Part shown: piece by piece, positions 20,714 through 24,230 of the stretch
Layout of the letters: each line of letters begins with the position of its first letter
How positions within the stretch are numbered: position 1 is the first letter of the stretch
Origin: Candidatus Vogelbacteria bacterium
GTDB lineage: Bacteria > Patescibacteria > Paceibacteria > UBA9973 > UBA12445
Assembly (NCBI GenBank): GCA_016201425.1
Contig: JACQCW010000088.1
Location: 1-24,230, forward strand
Direction: 5' to 3'
DNA: 24,230 nucleotides
Notes under the pieces: model-generated
What the model saw: the letters and a program-made list of their open reading frames with translations, nothing else
The model's database searches: none
What the model was told of the DNA's origin: nothing
Made by a program: the position numbers and the translations under genes

Positions 20714-20974
20714 TTACCATTCTACTGGTTTGCAATCCGATAGTTTAATGTGAGGATCGCGACCCAAAAACTTAATTCCAAACTTATACCATGCCATCTG
20801 GATTTCTGATATTGGTATAATGATCGGCATTATCAAAAAGGTTATGATATACGTTAAATCGTCCGGCGGAGCCTGCCCATATATTTCTGGGTGCCTCCAC
20901 ACAATCCACACATTGCAGAGTATCCAATAAAAAACAACAAAGATCAAACCCTTCAGCAAAAAATAGATAGACAT
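20714..20974 (-). CDS. Small membrane protein of unknown function
   Basis: The 86-residue protein has two predicted membrane segments: YFLLKGLIFVVFYWILCNVW (4-23) and YIITFLIMPIIIPISEIQMA (42-61). The C-terminus is soluble (FLGRDPHIKLSDCKPVEW). AAGGGGG is positioned 7 nt before the ATG at 20974. It is a single-gene unit with a good promoter, a leader of about 60 nt and a terminator. No family was recognised. Confidence 0.72.
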   Translation of the reverse strand: MSIYFLLKGLIFVVFYWILCNVWIVWRHPEIYGQAPPDDLTYIITFLIMPIIIPISEIQMAWYKFGIKFLGRDPHIKLSDCKPVEW

Positions 20975-21042
20975 TCAGAACCCCCTTCGTTATTACTTCT
21001 TTAAGCAATTCCTGCGTAAATTAAAAGATTTTGTCTGTTAGA

Positions 21043-21071
21043 AGACTACCAATCTGATCGTATATCGTCAA
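21043..21071 (-). promoter_or_regulatory. Promoter of the 86-residue membrane protein gene
   Basis: TTGACG (21066-21071), a 17-nt spacer and TAGTCT (21043-21048) on the minus strand predict a start near 21036 and a leader of about 60 nt. The -35 overlaps the end of the preceding gene region. Confidence 0.6.
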
Positions 21072-21077
21072 GTTTTA

Positions 21078-21434
21078 TTATTTCTCTTTTCTTGCCTTGT
21101 TCCTTTCTGCTAATTCTTTTTCAAGAAATTCACCAAAATCCAAATCTTGATCATCCTTTTTAAGCCTCTTAAACTTCTCGTGCACCGTCTCTTCTGCGAT
21201 CTTTTCTCTTTTCAAGACAGCTAAAATCTCTGGTAGATCAGTATATTTATCGCTTTGATTTATATAATTTACCTGTGCCCCATGCAAATTTCCACCTCTC
21301 AAATCTTTCACGATCCAATCAACGTATGATACTGGTTTCCCTTTATTTTTTTGTCTTTGCAATCTGTCTAACTCATCGGCAATCTTATTAAGCCTCTCCT
21401 GCTCGTTTGTTTCACTAGATTTTAATTTTTCCAT
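21078..21434 (-). CDS. Charged helical protein of unknown function
   Basis: The 118-residue soluble protein is highly charged and mostly helical: EQERLNKIADELDRLQRQKN, VDWIVKDLRGGNLHGAQVNY and a Lys/Glu-rich C-terminus (FLEKELAERNKARKEK). The start lies 3 nt after the aldolase stop codon, so it is the third gene of the unit that begins at 22720. No family was recognised and no catalytic motif is visible. Confidence 0.7.
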   Translation of the reverse strand: MEKLKSSETNEQERLNKIADELDRLQRQKNKGKPVSYVDWIVKDLRGGNLHGAQVNYINQSDKYTDLPEILAVLKREKIAEETVHEKFKRLKKDDQDLDFGEFLEKELAERNKARKEK

Positions 21435-21437
21435 GGT

Positions 21438-22319
21438 TTATAGTCTATTAAATAACTTTAATCTGTTCCTAACCGCCTCTTCTGTTGCTTGAAAAGACTT
21501 CTTTAAAATTTTGTATGGGGCTACTTCATTGGGGTCATTTTCTAACAAACTCTGTTTTAAGGCATCTCGCCAAGCGATCCTAATCTCGGTGTTAATGTGA
21601 ACAATCGAAATTCCGGCATCAATAGCCTTAGTAAAGTTTTCATCTGTAAGTCCCGAGCCGCCATGTAAAACAAGCGGTACATTCACCGCTGATTTTATCT
21701 CCCCAAGTCTCTGAATATTTAAATCCGGATCATGTGTTGACTTAAGAGCGCCATGAATACTACCAATGGCAGGTGAAAATAAATCAACTCCAGTTTCTGC
21801 TACAAATCTTTTAGCATCTTCCACGGTTGTTAGATTTGCTTCCCCGATAGCGGCGCCAACAGGAATCTCCTCTAAAATTTTTGAGGAACTTCCAATATAC
21901 CCCAACTCTCCTTCGATCAAAATGTCACGCTCTTCTCTTTTGCCAATCACACGAGCATACTCCACGCACTGTTTAGTGATCTTAATATTTTCCTCTAACG
22001 ATAACTTAGCCCCATCGAAAATTACAGAATCAAATTCGGAGTCTATGGCCTCTTTAACTCTCTCAAAAGAATACGTGTGATCGGCATTAATGAATATAGG
22101 ATAGTTGAACTCTTCACGAATACTCTTTACCAAAAGTACAGCTTGCTTTACGCCCAAAAAATCTCTTTCACCCTCCGATACCCCAATTATTACCGGCACA
22201 CCCAAAACCTTTGCCGCACGAAATATTGCCCAGAGTTGATCGACAGTAGAAATATTGAAATGCCCAACAGCAGTTTTATTTGCTTCTGCTTTTTTAATTA
22301 CCTCTCTAAGAGAAAACAT
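21438..22319 (-). CDS. fba: Class II fructose-bisphosphate (ketose-bisphosphate) aldolase
   Basis: The 293-residue zinc-dependent aldolase cleaves or forms a ketose 1,6-bisphosphate. The catalytic Asp and a zinc-binding His are in INADHTYSF (Asp80, His81). EGELGYIGSSS (137-147), GSIHGALKSTHDPDLN (187 on, His189), LHGGSGL (218-224, His219) and HINTEIRIAW (241-250) complete the active site. Length and motifs fit the fructose/tagatose-bisphosphate aldolase family, and substrate cannot be settled from sequence alone. The ATG at 22319 overlaps the TGA of the upstream gene as TGATG, so translation is coupled. The divergent PfkB kinase may supply its substrate. Confidence 0.93.
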   Translation of the reverse strand: MFSLREVIKKAEANKTAVGHFNISTVDQLWAIFRAAKVLGVPVIIGVSEGERDFLGVKQAVLLVKSIREEFNYPIFINADHTYSFERVKEAIDSEFDSVIFDGAKLSLEENIKITKQCVEYARVIGKREERDILIEGELGYIGSSSKILEEIPVGAAIGEANLTTVEDAKRFVAETGVDLFSPAIGSIHGALKSTHDPDLNIQRLGEIKSAVNVPLVLHGGSGLTDENFTKAIDAGISIVHINTEIRIAWRDALKQSLLENDPNEVAPYKILKKSFQATEEAVRNRLKLFNRL

Positions 22320-22720
22320 CACTTGGCTGAAACTATCTTATCCTCAATTTTATTGACCCTTTTATCTAATTCTCCAACCCATTCATGAAGATGATCAGAA
22401 TCTTTGGTCCAAGCAGAAGCATTAGAAGAAAGTTTGAACTCAACCCCATCAATCCTATTTTCCAAATGATCAAAACCCTTCTTCATTTCTTCTTTTAATC
22501 CAACGACGCTGTCCTTAAGCTTATTGAGTCTACCAGAAACATCCCCAAAACCTCGCGCTGTCATTATTGCCAAATCTTCTAAATCATCCTTGGTGGCCAT
22601 ACGTTTAATCAGATCTGTTTTAACAGCGCTAAGATCATCCTTGGTGGCCATCTGCCCAAAACCCTTGGCAACAATTTCTGCCAATGCCTCGAGAGTCATT
22701 CTTTTTACTTCCTTTTTCAT
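22319..22720 (-). CDS. Coiled-coil protein with MATKDDL repeats
   Basis: The 133-residue protein begins MKKEVKRMTLEALAEIVAKG. The heptapeptide MATKDDL occurs twice (QMATKDDLSAVKTDL and RMATKDDLEDLAIM), followed by a long coiled coil (GRLNKLKDSVVGLKEEMKKG, DHLENRIDGVEFKL) and a C-terminal amphipathic helix (ELDKRVNKIEDKI). The ATG at 22720 is chosen because TATAAT ends 7 nt upstream. The stop codon overlaps the aldolase start by one base. Such small coil proteins are common in CPR genomes, but no function is known to me. Confidence 0.75.
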   Translation of the reverse strand: MKKEVKRMTLEALAEIVAKGFGQMATKDDLSAVKTDLIKRMATKDDLEDLAIMTARGFGDVSGRLNKLKDSVVGLKEEMKKGFDHLENRIDGVEFKLSSNASAWTKDSDHLHEWVGELDKRVNKIEDKIVSAK

Positions 22721-22727
22721 ACTTTCT

Positions 22728-22756
22728 ATTATAAACCTCAGCCATGATATAATCAA
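22728..22756 (-). promoter_or_regulatory. Promoter of the MATKDDL-fba unit
   Basis: TTGATT (22751-22756), a 17-nt spacer and TATAAT (22728-22733) end 7 nt before the ATG at 22720. Its -35 shares bases with the -10 of the divergent pfkB-family gene. Confidence 0.7.
22745..22753 (+). promoter_or_regulatory. Extended -10 of the PfkB-family kinase gene
   Basis: TGA-TATAAT ends 6 nt before the ATG at 22760, so the transcript should be leaderless. It overlaps the -35 of the divergent promoter, so the two promoters cannot easily be occupied together. Confidence 0.7.
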
Positions 22757-22759
22757 CGT

Positions 22760-23758
22760 ATGAAAAAATTTGATTTTGTATCAATAGGAGATATTGTCAC
22801 CGACGCATTCATCAGGCTTGCTTCGGCTTCAGGAGCGGACACGCATGAAGACAACGATAAACACCGCGAGGAGCTCTGCATAAGTTTTGGCGACAAAATC
22901 CCTTATGAATTTGTGAAGGTTGTTTCGGCGGTCGGCAACTCTACCAACGCAGCTATCGCCGCAGCTAGACTTGGGCTCAATTCTTCCAACATTACAAATC
23001 AAGGCGTAGATGAGGTTGGAGAAAAAAATCTTGAGACACTCAGAGCAAATAACGTCGTGACAGATTACGTGATCTCGCACGACGGCATGATCAGCAACTA
23101 TCACTACGTACTTTGGTTTGGAACTGAAAGAACGATATTGGTTAAACATGAGGCCTACCCATACACAATGCCGGCAGATTTCACAACTAACTGGTTATAT
23201 TTAAGCTCTCTTGGTGCCGCAGCGGGTGACTTCCATAACGACATTGAAAAATATTTAGACATGCACCCCGAAGTTAATCTAGCTTTCCAGCCTGGCACCT
23301 TCCAATTTAATCTAGGTGTAGAAAAACTTAAAAAGATATATGAGAGAACAAATATTTTTTTCTGCAATAAGGAAGAAACCCAGAGAATCTTAAGGAATGA
23401 AGAGTCAGACGTAAAAAAACTTCTTACTGCAGTTCGAGATCTCGGACCCAAAATAGTTGTAATCACAGATGGACCTGGCGGCGCCTACTGTTATGATGGT
23501 AACAAATTCTTGAGCATCCCACTTTATCCGGATATTGCTCCTCCATATGAAAGAACCGGAGCCGGAGATGCCTACTCCTCAACCATCGTTTCTGCTCTGG
23601 CCATCGGCAAACCTCTCGAGGAAGCGCTTCTTTGGGGACCAATAAATTCCATGTTTGTGGTGCAGAAGATTGGGGCGACCGAAGGACTGCTCCATAGGCA
23701 AGAACTCGAAAAATGTTTAGCCGAAGCACCAGCGGATTATAAGCTGAAAGAAATTTAA
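22760..23758 (+). CDS. PfkB-family carbohydrate kinase
   Basis: The 332-residue ribokinase-like sugar kinase has the N-terminal FVSIGDIVTDAFI (6-18), a modified PfkB signature 1 (AVGNSTNAAIAAARLG, 57-72, lacking the usual double glycine), VVITDGPGGAYCYDG (233-247) and the C-terminal signature ERTGAGDAYSSTIVSALAIG (264-283) with catalytic Asp270. The substrate cannot be read from sequence: ribokinase, fructokinase and phosphofructokinase activities all occur in the family. Its divergent arrangement with a class II aldolase makes a sugar-phosphate kinase feeding that aldolase plausible. The stop codon overlaps the next start (TAATG). Confidence 0.9.
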   Translation: MKKFDFVSIGDIVTDAFIRLASASGADTHEDNDKHREELCISFGDKIPYEFVKVVSAVGNSTNAAIAAARLGLNSSNITNQGVDEVGEKNLETLRANNVVTDYVISHDGMISNYHYVLWFGTERTILVKHEAYPYTMPADFTTNWLYLSSLGAAAGDFHNDIEKYLDMHPEVNLAFQPGTFQFNLGVEKLKKIYERTNIFFCNKEETQRILRNEESDVKKLLTAVRDLGPKIVVITDGPGGAYCYDGNKFLSIPLYPDIAPPYERTGAGDAYSSTIVSALAIGKPLEEALLWGPINSMFVVQKIGATEGLLHRQELEKCLAEAPADYKLKEI

Positions 23759-24230
23759 TGCCCCACAAAAACTTCTACAAATTCAAGGCCAGAGATAATT
23801 ACGAACTTGGTCTTTTGATGGGCGCGCAATTTAAAAAAGAGACTGAAACCGCTTTAAAAATTGCCAAAGAAAATTTAGAAGATTTTAAATTAAAAACAAG
23901 TAGAGCGAATAAATTTTTGGAATTTAACCAAAGATACTTTCCTGAATATATCGAAGAGTTGAATGGATACGCAAAAGGCGCTAACGTAGATTTTTTTGAT
24001 ATTTTTGCGTTAAGTTTAGAAGACGAGGTTGACCAAGATTATCCACACTCCGCCAACAAACAGACAAGCGAGAAGTGTACAACACTTATAACCAACAACG
24101 GCAAACTATTTGCGCACAACGAAGATTGGGATAAAGGATCTGAAGAAAAAATATCAATCGTGGAAAAGATCGTTGGCAATCTGTCAGTTTTTGAACTTTT
24201 TTATACAAACACACTGGGAGGTAACTCTGT
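23758..24230 (+). CDS. C45-like Ntn-hydrolase/acyltransferase, N-terminal part (3' end outside window)
   Basis: The first 157 residues of a gene that runs off the window. It starts with ATG in the TAATG overlap with the kinase gene, so translation is coupled. Residues about 60-92 (YFPEYIEELNGYAKGANVDF, then DIFALSLEDE) resemble the helical lead-in of peptidase family C45 (penicillin acyltransferase-like) proteins, and EKCTTLITNNGKLFAHNEDWD (split at 105-125) matches the core, where Cys107 would become the N-terminal nucleophile after self-cleavage. The substrate is unknown; family members hydrolyse or transfer amide-linked acyl groups. The C-terminal half is not visible, so this is a tentative family call. 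Confidence 0.7.
   Translation, partial: MPHKNFYKFKARDNYELGLLMGAQFKKETETALKIAKENLEDFKLKTSRANKFLEFNQRYFPEYIEELNGYAKGANVDFFDIFALSLEDEVDQDYPHSANKQTSEKCTTLITNNGKLFAHNEDWDKGSEEKISIVEKIVGNLSVFELFYTNTLGGNS

Noticed and set aside
22319..22321. Possible UGA recoding as in Gracilibacteria
   Set aside because: TGA serves as the stop codon of several genes here, for example the MATKDDL and C39-like genes, and no in-frame UGA occurs inside a conserved protein.
22829..23768. Minus-strand open frames opposite the PfkB kinase gene
   Set aside because: They are shadows of a well-supported gene with intact family motifs and a promoter.
1..24230. CRISPR arrays, insertion sequences or an integrase-bearing element
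   Set aside because: I found no regularly spaced repeats, transposase or integrase motifs, or terminal inverted repeats. The gp88-like gene is the only phage-related hint.

Overview
ORGANISM. The window looks like a piece of a Patescibacteria (CPR) genome, most likely from the Parcubacteria/Paceibacteria side. The reasons are its moderate-to-low GC, very tight gene packing, compact housekeeping proteins, exported proteins with the GYAWSSN-GWISF repeat typical of this group, and many short lineage-specific proteins of unknown function. UGA is used as a normal stop codon, so code 11 applies and the UGA-recoding Gracilibacteria/Absconditabacteria are unlikely. Nothing in the window requires a plasmid or prophage, although one gene resembles a phage family. 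LAYOUT. 1-1759: the 3' end of miaA converges on xseB-xseA (exonuclease VII). 1795-2864: a small terminator-bounded unit with a phage gp88-like cysteine-rich protein and a 42-residue zinc-ribbon-like protein. 2874-3390: tRNA-Trp followed by an unusual inverted-repeat structure, a small membrane protein, and rpmG. 3712-4398: a class I methyltransferase gene whose middle is replaced by about 145 bp of GC-rich, proteobacterium-like coding sequence. 4343-7391: gyrB with an overlapping exported protein gene downstream. 7428-10604: pheS-pheT, where PheT carries an intact NlpC/P60 cysteine-peptidase domain. 10681-12769: hypothetical genes and a C39-like protein. 12777-14737: tRNA-Thr and the rpsB-tsf-hypothetical unit. 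14805-17839: a GYAW-repeat surface protein, prfA and rpmE. 17914-20974: two small Shine-Dalgarno-led genes, a coiled-coil lytic transglycosylase, rplY and a small membrane protein. 21078-24230: a coiled-coil gene, class II aldolase and a hypothetical gene, diverging from a PfkB sugar kinase and a C45-like hydrolase that runs off the window. HOW IT WORKS TOGETHER. Most of the window is translation machinery (rpsB, tsf, prfA, rpmE, rpmG, rplY, pheS, pheT, two tRNAs, miaA), DNA maintenance (gyrB, xseA, xseB), lower sugar metabolism (aldolase plus PfkB kinase) and cell-envelope proteins (lytic transglycosylase, repeat protein, Ig-like membrane protein). MAIN POINTS. (1) PheT has gained an NlpC/P60 domain inside its B5 domain and lost the usual OB-fold tRNA-binding domain, while PheS lacks its usual N-terminal coiled coil. 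(2) Start signals fall into two classes: most core genes have a -10 box only 6-10 nt before the ATG, predicting leaderless or nearly leaderless mRNAs, whereas a set of small accessory genes has a strong AGGAGG-type site behind a 30-60 nt leader. (3) The methyltransferase gene is a chimera that is either a recent illegitimate recombination or, more likely, an assembly error.
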